Source: Pelagibacterales bacterium SAG-MED17 (GTDB lineage Bacteria > Pseudomonadota > Alphaproteobacteria > Pelagibacterales > Pelagibacteraceae). Taken from it: DNA of 64,000 nucleotides. A program made the position numbers and the translations under genes. Every line of letters begins with the position of its first letter. Position 1 is the first letter of the stretch. Below, piece by piece: positions 43,397 through 52,029 of the stretch. The notes beneath the pieces were generated by a model. The model was not told the origin of the DNA. It saw only the letters and a program-made list of their open reading frames with translations, and did not search any database. The stretch is from assembly GCA_014654115.1 (NCBI GenBank), contig JACWDO010000004.1:1-64000 (forward strand), read 5' to 3'.

Positions 43397-45480
43397 TTAA
43401 GTACCTCTCTTTTGCCAACGTGATTGGCTTGACTTACTTCTCCATTTGCTTCCATTTGATCAACTATTCTAGCTGCTCTATTGTAACCAATTTGCAATTT
43501 TCTTTGTAAAAAAGATGTTGATGCCTTTCTTTCAGATTTTACAATTTCAAGAGCTGTTTTATATAATTCATCTAGATTTTCATTATCTTTTGAATCACTA
43601 TTACTCTCTTTCTCATCTGCAAAATTAAGAATTTCATCTACATAGTCTGGTTCAGCTTGACTTCTTAAAAAATTATTTATTTTTTCAATTTCTCCCTCTG
43701 ATACAAATGGTGCATGAATTCTAGTCATTCTATTTGCAGAAGTCATGTAAAGCATGTCACCTTTTCCAAGCAGTTGTTCAGCACCTTGTTCACCAAGTAT
43801 AGTTCTACTATCTATTTTAGAAGTAACTTGAAATGAAATCCTCGTTGGAAAGTTAGCTTTTATTGTTCCTGTGATTACGTCAACACTTGGTCTCTGTGTT
43901 GCCATTATTATATGAATTCCTGCAGCCCTAGCCATTTGAGAGAGTTTCTGAATATAATTCTCTATATCTTTTCCAGCAACCAGCATCAAATCTGACATTT
44001 CGTCAACAATTACAACAATATATGGCATAGAAATTTTATGTTTTTCATTGTATCCGTCAATATTTCTCACCCCAACTTTAGTCATTAATTTGTATCGGTT
44101 TTCCATTTCTTTAACTACCCAACCCAAAACTGAAGCTGCTTTTTTTGCTTCAGTAATAACTGGACATAGTAAATGTGGAATTCCTTCGTAAGTTGATAGT
44201 TCTAACATTTTAGGGTCGATCAATATAAATTTACATTTTTCTGGAGAATGTTTGTATAAAAGGGATAAAATAATTGTATTAATACAAACCGATTTCCCTG
44301 ATCCTGTTGTACCAGCTATAAGTAAATGAGGCATACTACTTAAGTCGCCAGTTATTGGTAGCCCAGAAATACTTTTACCTAGTGCAATCGGAAGTTTTAT
44401 GTCTTTCTTTTTATAACTAGGATCAGAAATTATTTCACTCAAAAAAACATTTTCACGTTGTGGTTTCGGTAATTCAATTCCTATTGTACTACTTCCAGGT
44501 ATAGTTGCAATTCTAGCAGATTCGGAACTAGTATTTCTTGCAATATCCTCTGAAAGATTAATTATTTTTGATACTTTAACTCCAGGAGCGGGCTCAAATT
44601 CATATAATGTAACAACAGGTCCCTGACTTACTTTTTTTACTTCTCCTTCTACGCTAAAATCTAATAAAATTTTTTCTAAAATTTTTTCGTCGATTTTATT
44701 TTCTGATAAATGTTTATCTTTTTTAGAGGGAATTTTTAAAAAATCTATGGAAGGTAATTTATATTTTATAATTTTTTTACCTGTTTGTTTTATATTTTTT
44801 TCAAACGAGAAATTTTCCTGAACTCTAGTTTCATTACTAATATAATTATCCTCATTAATTACATTTTCATCATAACTCTCAATAATATTCTTGCTCGGCA
44901 TTTTTCTATTATTAGTAAAAATTTTAAAAATAAATTTAAAATATTTAAATTTAAAATTAATACTTAAGAGAAAAAATAATAATGTTAAAATTATTAATAT
45001 AAAATAACTTATTTGATTATTTAGGTTTATTAAATTTACTATGAAAGTTTCTTCAAATAAATTACCTATAAATCCATTATTTCCATTTATTAAAAGCCAG
45101 TATGTTTCAGTATGAAAAACAGTAAAAAATAACGTTCCTGTTATTGAATATAAAATTATAAAAAATAAGCTTTCAACAACATGTAAAATTTTCTTTTCAA
45201 CTATTACTGATAGAGATATAAAAAAAAAAGAAATTGGTACTAATAATGATATTAAACCGATTGATTGATATAAAATATCAGAGGCATAACTTCCCTTTGC
45301 ACCCAACAAATTCTTGATTTCAGCATTCTCGGGAAAAATGAAGTTTGGATCTTCTGGGGAGTAGCTAATTAAAGACGTTAAGAGTAAAATAGAAAAACAA
45401 AATAGGGCTAAACCTGTTAGCTCAGATAATCTTTTAAAGAGAAAAATAGTTATTTTATCTACTAAATTTTTAATATTCAT
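43393..45480 (-). CDS. ftsK: DNA translocase FtsK
   Basis: FtsK couples division to chromosome clearance and dimer resolution. The 695-residue form has four N-terminal membrane helices (about 15-175), a short linker, an alpha domain (EILLDFSVEGEVKKVSQGPVV), Walker A AGTTGSGKSVCIN at about 390, Walker B YIVVIVDEMSDLM, and the C-terminal winged-helix gamma domain (QRKLQIGYNRAARIVDQME) that reads polar DNA motifs. The linker is reduced compared with E. coli, in line with a small genome. It overlaps lolA by 4 bases. Confidence 0.96.
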   Translation of the reverse strand: MNIKNLVDKITIFLFKRLSELTGLALFCFSILLLTSLISYSPEDPNFIFPENAEIKNLLGAKGSYASDILYQSIGLISLLVPISFFFISLSVIVEKKILHVVESLFFIILYSITGTLFFTVFHTETYWLLINGNNGFIGNLFEETFIVNLINLNNQISYFILIILTLLFFLLSINFKFKYFKFIFKIFTNNRKMPSKNIIESYDENVINEDNYISNETRVQENFSFEKNIKQTGKKIIKYKLPSIDFLKIPSKKDKHLSENKIDEKILEKILLDFSVEGEVKKVSQGPVVTLYEFEPAPGVKVSKIINLSEDIARNTSSESARIATIPGSSTIGIELPKPQRENVFLSEIISDPSYKKKDIKLPIALGKSISGLPITGDLSSMPHLLIAGTTGSGKSVCINTIILSLLYKHSPEKCKFILIDPKMLELSTYEGIPHLLCPVITEAKKAASVLGWVVKEMENRYKLMTKVGVRNIDGYNEKHKISMPYIVVIVDEMSDLMLVAGKDIENYIQKLSQMARAAGIHIIMATQRPSVDVITGTIKANFPTRISFQVTSKIDSRTILGEQGAEQLLGKGDMLYMTSANRMTRIHAPFVSEGEIEKINNFLRSQAEPDYVDEILNFADEKESNSDSKDNENLDELYKTALEIVKSERKASTSFLQRKLQIGYNRAARIVDQMEANGEVSQANHVGKREVLK

Positions 45481-45503
45481 TTTGTCATTAATGATTTGTC
45501 ACT

Positions 45504-45532
45504 TTGTATCATTTAATTTTTATTGATAAAAT
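45504..45532 (+). promoter_or_regulatory. Candidate promoter of the UbiH-like gene
   Basis: TTGTAT and TAAAAT are 17 bases apart, with the -10 ending 11 bases before the ATG at 45544. The leader would be only about four or five bases. Confidence 0.4.
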
Positions 45533-45543
45533 TAAATAATATT

Positions 45544-46605
45544 ATGAATATTTGTCTTTTAGGAAATAATTTAACCAATCTAGTCCTAGCAAACATATTA
45601 TTAAAAAAAAAGATCAATGTTGACATCATCACTCAAGCTAAACCATCCTTGTTAACAAATACTATTAGAACAATTGCAATTTCAAATGAAAATTACGAAT
45701 TTTTGAGGCAAAACATTAAAGGCTTTTCAAACTTTGGGTGGCCAACAGAAAAAATTAAAATTTATTCAGCCAAAAATAAATCATCTGAGTTATTTGAGTT
45801 CAAAAATAAAAATCAAAGTAATTTTTTCTTATTAAAATATAGTGCACTCTATAATTTGATGAAAAAAAATAAATCTTTAAAATTTATTAATCTTAAAAAT
45901 TATAATATCGATGATATAAAAAAAAGAGATTATAATTTAATTATTAACTCTGAACAAAATAATCCAATAACAAAAAAATATTTTCAAAAAACAATAGAAA
46001 AAAACTATAAGTCATTGGCACACACAGCGATAATAGATCATAAAAAAATTGAAAATAAAATTGCCTCTCAAATTTTTACAAAAAATGGTCCTATAGCATT
46101 TCTCCCTTTATCTAAAAACCAAACTTCAATTGTGTTTTCTAATAATTCTACAAAATTAATGGACAAATTAAGTCTTCTTCAAATAATCAATAAGTATAAT
46201 CATCAATATAAGATAACTAAAATTAGTGAAGTCGAGTCTGTGGGTATCAAGTTTTTAGTACTTCGAAACTATTTTTTTAAAAATATTTTATCTTTTGGAG
46301 ACTTGATACACAAAGTTCATCCGCTCGCAGGACAAGGTTTTAATATGACTATAAGAGATATCAAATCTTTGTCTAATATTTTAGAAGAAAATATTAAATT
46401 AGGGATTGATGATGGAGAAATAATTGCTAAAAGATTTCAAGAAATTAATAAGCACATAAATTTTATGTATGGATTTGGAATTGATGCTATCAATTCTTTT
46501 TTCAAATTTGATAGTAAATTACAAAATAATTTTTCAGGACCAATATTTAAAATTTTAAAAGGAAATAAATTTTTAAACAAATATGCAACATTCTTGTCTA
46601 ATTAG
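45544..46605 (+). CDS. UbiH/UbiF/VisC-family FAD-dependent hydroxylase
   Basis: The 353-residue flavoprotein (from the ATG at 45544; the tracked ORF begins at a TTG seven codons earlier that overlaps the promoter-like -10) has an N-terminal FAD Rossmann segment, reduced to ICLLGNNLTNLVLA, and the second FAD motif FGDLIHKVHPLAGQGFNMTIRD near residue 255. The family hydroxylates the ubiquinone ring. The GxGxxG motif is degenerate (GNNLTN), so the call is family level. Divergent from ftsK, convergent with the Lon-domain gene. Confidence 0.78.
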   Translation: MNICLLGNNLTNLVLANILLKKKINVDIITQAKPSLLTNTIRTIAISNENYEFLRQNIKGFSNFGWPTEKIKIYSAKNKSSELFEFKNKNQSNFFLLKYSALYNLMKKNKSLKFINLKNYNIDDIKKRDYNLIINSEQNNPITKKYFQKTIEKNYKSLAHTAIIDHKKIENKIASQIFTKNGPIAFLPLSKNQTSIVFSNNSTKLMDKLSLLQIINKYNHQYKITKISEVESVGIKFLVLRNYFFKNILSFGDLIHKVHPLAGQGFNMTIRDIKSLSNILEENIKLGIDDGEIIAKRFQEINKHINFMYGFGIDAINSFFKFDSKLQNNFSGPIFKILKGNKFLNKYATFLSN

Positions 46606-46618
46606 GTTTTACTATAAA

Positions 46619-47260
46619 TTATTGTAAGGTCTTGTTATTAAAGTTATCTAAAATATAAGTATTTAGAATTTCTTCTAACTTTTCTTTTCTATTATTTAGA
46701 TCTTTACTTTCAAGTAAAACTTGTTTTTCTTCAAGTGAAAAAGGAGAGGCCATTGACAAGGTATTTATTGTTTGATCAAGACTTTGTTTCTCAATCTCTT
46801 TCCAATTTATTTCGTACCCTTGCTTTTTAAATAATCCTTTTAAATTTTGAAATATTAGTTTTAAATCTGAAAACTTAATTTCATCAGTTTTTTTAACCAA
46901 ATCTGTTGAAAAATCATCATATTTGACATTGCATTCTCTGTACAAATTGCCATTGTCGATTTCATTCATTATTTCGAATCTGCATATACCATTCAAAATT
47001 ATTAAATATCTTCCATCATCAGTTTCATTAAAACTAGTTATTTTTCCTGCACACCCAATATTATGTAAATCTGGTTTTTTTAACTCACCAGTCTTTTTTG
47101 GTTGTATCATACCAATAATTCGGTTGCTTTTCATACTTTGATCTACCATTTTAATATATCTTGGTTCAAAAATATTCAATGGCACTGTTGTGCGAGGAAA
47201 TATTATAAAGTTAGATAAAGGAAAAACTGGTAATATGTTTGGAAGATCTTCTTTTTTCAT
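46619..47260 (-). CDS. Lon N-terminal (LON/PUA-like) domain protein
   Basis: The 213-residue product carries only the substrate-binding domain of Lon protease: LPVFPLSNFIIFPRTTVPLNIFEPRYIKMVDQ near the start, IGCAGKITSFNETDDGRYLIILNGICRF, and a helical C terminus. There is no ATPase or protease domain. Stand-alone members are common in alphaproteobacteria and of uncertain role. I start at 47260 (MKKEDLPNILP), 12 codons inside the tracked ORF, because the longer start would overlap the divergent gene and add a non-family extension. Confidence 0.88.
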   Translation of the reverse strand: MKKEDLPNILPVFPLSNFIIFPRTTVPLNIFEPRYIKMVDQSMKSNRIIGMIQPKKTGELKKPDLHNIGCAGKITSFNETDDGRYLIILNGICRFEIMNEIDNGNLYRECNVKYDDFSTDLVKKTDEIKFSDLKLIFQNLKGLFKKQGYEINWKEIEKQSLDQTINTLSMASPFSLEEKQVLLESKDLNNRKEKLEEILNTYILDNFNNKTLQ

Positions 47261-47286
47261 AATAATTAAAATATAACATAAAAATA

Positions 47287-48924
47287 ATGAATTCAAACAA
47301 TTTAGATAAAAATAATATATTAAATTTATATAAAGAAAAAAATTACAATAGTTTTATAAAATTAGGATTAAAATTATTAAAAAAAAACCCTAAAAATTAT
47401 CAATTAACATATTTGATAGGTTTATCTTATGTAAATCTTCAAAAGTATGCTGAAGCGGAAAAGTATTTTGATAAATTATTATATGTTCAAAAAAAACCAG
47501 AGATTTTTTTTATACAAGCAAATATTCATAAGCAATTAAAAAAATATGATAGTGCAATAAGTTACTTTGAAGAAGCAATTAAACTAAACCCAAACTTTTC
47601 TGAAGCATATAATAATTTGGGAAATACAAAAAAGCGTGTTGGTAAAATTGATGAAGCAATATCTTGTTTTGAGAAAGCTATTCAATTAAAAGAGAACAAT
47701 ATTGAAGCATATTTTAATCTAGCAAATATATATAAAGAAAATAAATATTTTAATGATTTAATTAAAATTTATGAAAAAATATTAAGTTTTAATAAAAATG
47801 ATATAAAAACTTTATATAATTTAGGTAGCGCCTATCTATTTTTAGGTGACATACACAACGGAAAATATTATTTTGAAAAGATTATTAAAATTAATAAAAA
47901 TCACATTCCAAGCTATAGAAATTACATATCAGTTACTAAAATTACAAAGAAAAACGAAATTTTTAAAAAATTAGAGCTTTTAAATGAAGATGTTTTTTCA
48001 AATGACGATAAAATTTTGTTTTATGATGCATTAAGTAAAGGATATTTTGATCAAGATAATGATGAATTAGCATTTAAATATTTAGAAAAATCAAATTCTC
48101 TAAAAAAGAAAAACTCAAAATTCTCTTTTGAAAAAGTAGAGATAGAATTCAAAGATACTAAAACCTTTTTTGATAAAATTGGTAATGTTAATATTAATTA
48201 CAAAGATACATTAAAAAGTAGACCAATTTTTATAATTGGAATGCCAAGATCTGGCACTACACTTATAGAGCAGATATTATCTAGTCACACACAAATTCAT
48301 GGAGCTGGAGAGCTAGATTATTTGCCTAAAATTATTGATAATCTAGGTATAAAAAAACCTCGAAATCCAGAGAGTTTTTTCACAGAGATAAGAAACTCAT
48401 ACTATGATCAAATAAAAAGAATTTCTGAAGACAATTATATTATTGATAAATTACCAGCAAATTATAAATGGATTGGATTTATAGTTAATGCATTTCCAGA
48501 ATCAAAAATTATACATATTGAAAGAAACCCCATGGCTGTATGCTGGTCAAATTACAAAACATCATTTATCGATAGTGGTATGGATTTTAACTTAAGTCAG
48601 CAAGATATAGCTAAATATTACTCATTATACTTAGACACGATAAATTTTTGGAAATCAAAGTATGCTAAAAAAATATTTGATGTTAATTATGAAAATTTTG
48701 TAAATAATTTTGAAACTAATTCTAATGAAATTTTAAATTTTTTAGATTTAAAATGGGAAGATCAGATTAAAAATTATGACAAAAATATTAGACCTGTAAC
48801 AACTGCATCTTTTCAACAAGTTAGAGAGGGAATAAAAAAAAATACATCAATGGCTTGGAAAAAGTATAGTAATTATTTAGTACCTATGCAGGAAACTCTT
48901 AATAATATGAAGATAAAGTTTTAA
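47287..48924 (+). CDS. TPR-repeat sulfotransferase (first of cluster)
   Basis: The 545-residue protein has at least five TPR units over about 20-250 (such as YDSAISYFEEAIKLNPNFSEA), and a C-terminal sulfotransferase domain with the PAPS-binding IIGMPRSGTTLIEQIL at about 315-330 and the 3'-phosphate motif IHIERNPMAVCWS. The arrangement resembles TPR-sulfotransferases thought to modify proteins or surface glycans, but the acceptor is unknown. It is followed after 9 bases by a second TPR-sulfotransferase, so the pair is probably cotranscribed. Confidence 0.85.
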   Translation: MNSNNLDKNNILNLYKEKNYNSFIKLGLKLLKKNPKNYQLTYLIGLSYVNLQKYAEAEKYFDKLLYVQKKPEIFFIQANIHKQLKKYDSAISYFEEAIKLNPNFSEAYNNLGNTKKRVGKIDEAISCFEKAIQLKENNIEAYFNLANIYKENKYFNDLIKIYEKILSFNKNDIKTLYNLGSAYLFLGDIHNGKYYFEKIIKINKNHIPSYRNYISVTKITKKNEIFKKLELLNEDVFSNDDKILFYDALSKGYFDQDNDELAFKYLEKSNSLKKKNSKFSFEKVEIEFKDTKTFFDKIGNVNINYKDTLKSRPIFIIGMPRSGTTLIEQILSSHTQIHGAGELDYLPKIIDNLGIKKPRNPESFFTEIRNSYYDQIKRISEDNYIIDKLPANYKWIGFIVNAFPESKIIHIERNPMAVCWSNYKTSFIDSGMDFNLSQQDIAKYYSLYLDTINFWKSKYAKKIFDVNYENFVNNFETNSNEILNFLDLKWEDQIKNYDKNIRPVTTASFQQVREGIKKNTSMAWKKYSNYLVPMQETLNNMKIKF

Positions 48925-48933
48925 TAAATATTT

Positions 48934-50301
48934 ATGAATTTAGATCCAGTTAAAAAATTAATGTACGAACAAGATTTTATGGGGGCTGAAAAAATTTTAC
49001 AAAAAGGATTAAAAACAGAAAAAGATAAGTTTATGATTTTTTATTTTTTAGGTCTTGTCCATTTTGAATTGAGAAACTTGGATAAGAGTATTCAATTTTT
49101 CGAAAAGTCTTTAAATTTAAGACCTAATAATATCTCAGCATACCTTAAATTAGCAGTTTTATATCAAACGATGGGTAATACAGAGTCATCAAAAAATAAT
49201 TATTTAAAATCTATTGAATTGGATAGTAATCAGATCAGAAGTTATTACGGTTTATATCAGTTAAAACCAAAATTTCTTAAAGATGAGTATTATGATAAGA
49301 TAAGAAATATTTCATTGACAACAAAAGAGAATTCAACAGATCTTGCAATAAGCAAATTTTTACTTTCAAAGTTTGAAATAAGTAAAAAAAATTTAAAAGA
49401 AGAGCTAACGTTATTAGAAGATGCTCATAAAGCAATATTTAATGCAAATTTACAGTACAACAGGGAGTCTGATTTTTATTACAAAAAAATTATGCAAAAA
49501 TTTCACAATAAAATAAAATTTTTAAATTTAGATAATTCAGTAAAACAAAAATATACAAAACCGATTTTTATTATTGGCCTTCCAAGAACAGGATCTACTT
49601 TAATTGAAAGTATTATTTCTAGCGATGACAACAATTATTTATCATTTGGAGAAAGTTCTTTTTTTCATATGGGTATATTGGAACAAATTAAAAAAAAAAA
49701 TCTTTTCAATAATGATGACTACTATAATATAAATAATATTGAATTGGATCTTAAAGAATTAAAAGACTATTTATACAAAAGATATTCTCAATTTAACTCA
49801 TCAGAAAATGAAAATGAAAAAGAAATTATTGATAAATCTTTAGATAATTTTTTTAATATTGAAACAATATTAAAAGTTTTTCCAGATGCAAAAATCATAA
49901 ATTCAACAAGAAACATTTACGATAACATAGTTGCAATTTACGAAAAGCTTTTGGCCAAATTATCATGGGCTCACACAATTAAAGACATATTAGATTATAT
50001 AGACATATATTTGAGAATAATGGATTATTATAAAAAAAAATATCCACAAAATATTATTACAATATCCTTAGAAAGTTTAAATAATGACAAATATAAAGAA
50101 ACAAAAAAGATTTTTGAATTTTGTGACTTAAATTGGAATGAGGAAATATTCGAATTCCATAAAAGAGACGACTTATATATTAAAACTAGCAGTAATGTAC
50201 AATTAAGAACTGGTATTCAATCATACGACTACAATAAATATAAAAGATATTACTCTTTATTTGAGAATTATAAAAAAAACTACGTGTGGTTAAACAATTA
50301 A
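48934..50301 (+). CDS. TPR-repeat sulfotransferase (second of cluster)
   Basis: The 455-residue protein has about three TPR units near the N terminus (about 10-110, such as LDKSIQFFEKSLNLRPNN) and a sulfotransferase domain with IIGLPRTGSTLIESII at about 213-228 and the 3'-phosphate-type INSTRNIYDNIVAIYE. The TPR part is shorter than in the preceding paralogue, and the two differ enough not to be a recent duplication. It ends about 100 bases before a tRNA gene. Confidence 0.83.
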   Translation: MNLDPVKKLMYEQDFMGAEKILQKGLKTEKDKFMIFYFLGLVHFELRNLDKSIQFFEKSLNLRPNNISAYLKLAVLYQTMGNTESSKNNYLKSIELDSNQIRSYYGLYQLKPKFLKDEYYDKIRNISLTTKENSTDLAISKFLLSKFEISKKNLKEELTLLEDAHKAIFNANLQYNRESDFYYKKIMQKFHNKIKFLNLDNSVKQKYTKPIFIIGLPRTGSTLIESIISSDDNNYLSFGESSFFHMGILEQIKKKNLFNNDDYYNINNIELDLKELKDYLYKRYSQFNSSENENEKEIIDKSLDNFFNIETILKVFPDAKIINSTRNIYDNIVAIYEKLLAKLSWAHTIKDILDYIDIYLRIMDYYKKKYPQNIITISLESLNNDKYKETKKIFEFCDLNWNEEIFEFHKRDDLYIKTSSNVQLRTGIQSYDYNKYKRYYSLFENYKKNYVWLNN

Positions 50302-50359
50302 AAAAATTTCATTCACACTTACAGGGACAGTTGATTGTCAATTCTAATCATTTTACTGC

Positions 50360-50388
50360 TTGCTTAATTAAAGAAAAGCTACTATTTT
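50360..50388 (+). promoter_or_regulatory. Candidate promoter of tRNA-Gly
   Basis: TTGCTT and TATTTT are 17 bases apart, with the -10 ending 17 bases before the mature tRNA 5' end. The 104-base gap before the tRNA contains no ORF that I can support. Confidence 0.45.
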
Positions 50389-50405
50389 CAATACTATTAG
50401 AACAA

Positions 50406-50480
50406 GCGGGCATAGCTCAGTGGTAGAGCGTCTCGTTGCCAACGAGAAGGTCGTGGGTTCGAGTCCCATTGCCCGCTCCA
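50406..50480 (+). tRNA. tRNA-Gly (GCC anticodon)
   Basis: The acceptor arms GCGGGCA and TGCCCGC pair perfectly, followed by T and an encoded CCA. The D arm (GCTC, loop, GAGC), the anticodon stem CTCGT/ACGAG with loop TGCCAAC (anticodon GCC), and the T arm with GGTTCGAGTCC are all canonical. It lies between TPR genes, 22 bases before the next start codon. Confidence 0.97.
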
Positions 50481-50502
50481 AAATTGCTAAAAATATTTGG
50501 AA

Positions 50503-51630
50503 ATGAATACTTCAAACTACATAGATGAATTTAATCAATTAAATAAAATTATAAAAAGCTACAGCCTAAATTCTCTAAAAGATACCTTATTGTTTGCAAA
50601 TAATAGTAAATTTAAACTTCCAAATTTAAATAATATCCCACAATATCACAATATTGTAGGGCTTGTAAATTTTAGACTTAATGATTTAGAAAATTCAATA
50701 CTAGATTTTGAAAAGGCAATTAATCTTGACCCAAATTTTCATTCTGCTTACTATAATTTAGGATTATTATTTTTTAAAACTAAAGATTTAAAAAAATCCT
50801 ATAGTTTTTTAAATAATGCAATAAATATTAAAAATGACTACAAATTAGCAAGAGATAAATTAATTGAGATACTATCTTTTTATGAACCAGAAGATGAAAA
50901 TTCAAATTTTATAAGTGATATTGATAAAAAAATTAAACAAGTTCCTTATGAAATAGATTTTTCAAAAGAAATAACAGATCAACAAATTATAAATTATTTT
51001 AAGAATTGTAAAAAAGTTGTACTAAAAAATTTAGAGGACCTTTCTTATAATAAAGTTCAAATTTATAGAACCAAATCTATTAATCTTAACTGTGAAAGAC
51101 ATAAAGCAATTTTTTTTGAATATAATTCCATACCAAAATACTGTTTTGAATGTTACAAAGTAGTAATTGAGTCAAAAAATTTTTATGATTTATTAAAGAT
51201 GTCCTTAATTTTTGACCAAATAACTTACTTCCATAAGTTTAACAGAAAAAATATGATAGATAAAAAATCAGAAACTGATGTTTTTAAAAGTATTATCTAT
51301 TGTCAAAGTCTAGAGGAAGTTTTTCAAGTAGAAAACGAAACAAAAAAGATTCTTAGTATTTATTTTGATGAACAAATTTCTATTGAGAGTAAGAGAGGCT
51401 GTCATGAGTATGCATCAAAATATCCTGAGTATAAAAAAATTTTTAAAAAAAAATCAGAAATGATGCTTATGCCTAGTGAATGGTTAGATAATGAAAAGAA
51501 ATATGATTTAGAAAATACAAAAGATGGTTTTGAGAATGCAGGAGTTTCTCATGATACAATAAAAGGAATTTCTTTAAATAATTTTCTTGTTATGAATAAT
51601 TGGTTTAATAATCAAAAAATTTTTTTATAA
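50503..51630 (+). CDS. TPR protein with a conserved-looking Cys/His C-terminal domain of unknown function
   Basis: The 375-residue protein (ATG at 50503; the tracked TTG is two codons earlier) has two or three TPR units at about 45-130 (LENSILDFEKAINLDPNFHSAYYNL). The rest forms a separate domain with a repeated Cys/His pattern: LNCERHKAIFFEY, YCFECYKVVIE, SIIYCQSLEE and KRGCHEYASKYPEY. The CxxC and CH pairs could bind a metal. I do not recognise the domain, and it lacks sulfotransferase motifs. It lies just after tRNA-Gly and the two TPR-sulfotransferases. Confidence 0.7.
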   Translation: MNTSNYIDEFNQLNKIIKSYSLNSLKDTLLFANNSKFKLPNLNNIPQYHNIVGLVNFRLNDLENSILDFEKAINLDPNFHSAYYNLGLLFFKTKDLKKSYSFLNNAINIKNDYKLARDKLIEILSFYEPEDENSNFISDIDKKIKQVPYEIDFSKEITDQQIINYFKNCKKVVLKNLEDLSYNKVQIYRTKSINLNCERHKAIFFEYNSIPKYCFECYKVVIESKNFYDLLKMSLIFDQITYFHKFNRKNMIDKKSETDVFKSIIYCQSLEEVFQVENETKKILSIYFDEQISIESKRGCHEYASKYPEYKKIFKKKSEMMLMPSEWLDNEKKYDLENTKDGFENAGVSHDTIKGISLNNFLVMNNWFNNQKIFL

Positions 51631-51651
51631 AAAAAATTAATTACGTACTTC

Positions 51652-51679
51652 TTGCAATTAAAACTTAAATATTTATAAT
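51652..51679 (+). promoter_or_regulatory. Promoter of the pterin dehydratase gene
   Basis: TTGCAA and a consensus TATAAT are 16 bases apart. Only eight bases lie between the -10 and the ATG at 51688, so the mRNA should begin at or within two bases of the start codon. Confidence 0.6.
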
Positions 51680-51687
51680 AAAATTCA

Positions 51688-52026
51688 ATGACTGATTTAG
51701 CTGATAAAAAATGTATTCCATGTGAGGGAGGGATTCCAAGTTTTAATATTGAGGAAATCCATAAATATCTTAAAAAAGTTGACGGTTGGGAAGTCAATTC
51801 AGATGATAAAAAGGATTACTATATTATTAAAGACTTTAAATTTAATAATTTTTTAGAAAGCCAATCTTTTGTTAATAAAGTTGGAGAGATAGCGGAGCAG
51901 GAAGGTCATCATCCCGACATATGGTTTGGATGGGGTTACGCAAAAATTAAGATACAAACACACGCAATTAATGGATTGCATGAAAGTGACTTTGTACTCG
52001 CTGCAAAAATTGATAAAATTTTTTAA
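51688..52026 (+). CDS. 4a-hydroxytetrahydrobiopterin dehydratase (PCD/DCoH family)
   Basis: The 112-residue protein recycles carbinolamine pterin produced by aromatic amino-acid hydroxylases. The family motif is clear: EQEGHHPDIWFGWGYAKIKI, then THAINGLHESDF with the active-site His residues and Asp. The N terminus (CIPCEGGIPSF) is also typical. No hydroxylase partner is in this window, so the role could instead be general pterin repair. It ends 3 bases before convergent purH. Confidence 0.93.
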   Translation: MTDLADKKCIPCEGGIPSFNIEEIHKYLKKVDGWEVNSDDKKDYYIIKDFKFNNFLESQSFVNKVGEIAEQEGHHPDIWFGWGYAKIKIQTHAINGLHESDFVLAAKIDKIF

Positions 52027-52029
52027 AAT

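Noticed and set aside
44451-44460. TTTCACGTTG as a further parS site
   Set aside because: Only half of the palindrome is present, and it lies far from the partition operon inside ftsK.
50302-50405. Integration site or attachment repeat at tRNA-Gly
   Set aside because: No duplicated tRNA 3' end, integrase or direct repeat is visible on either side.
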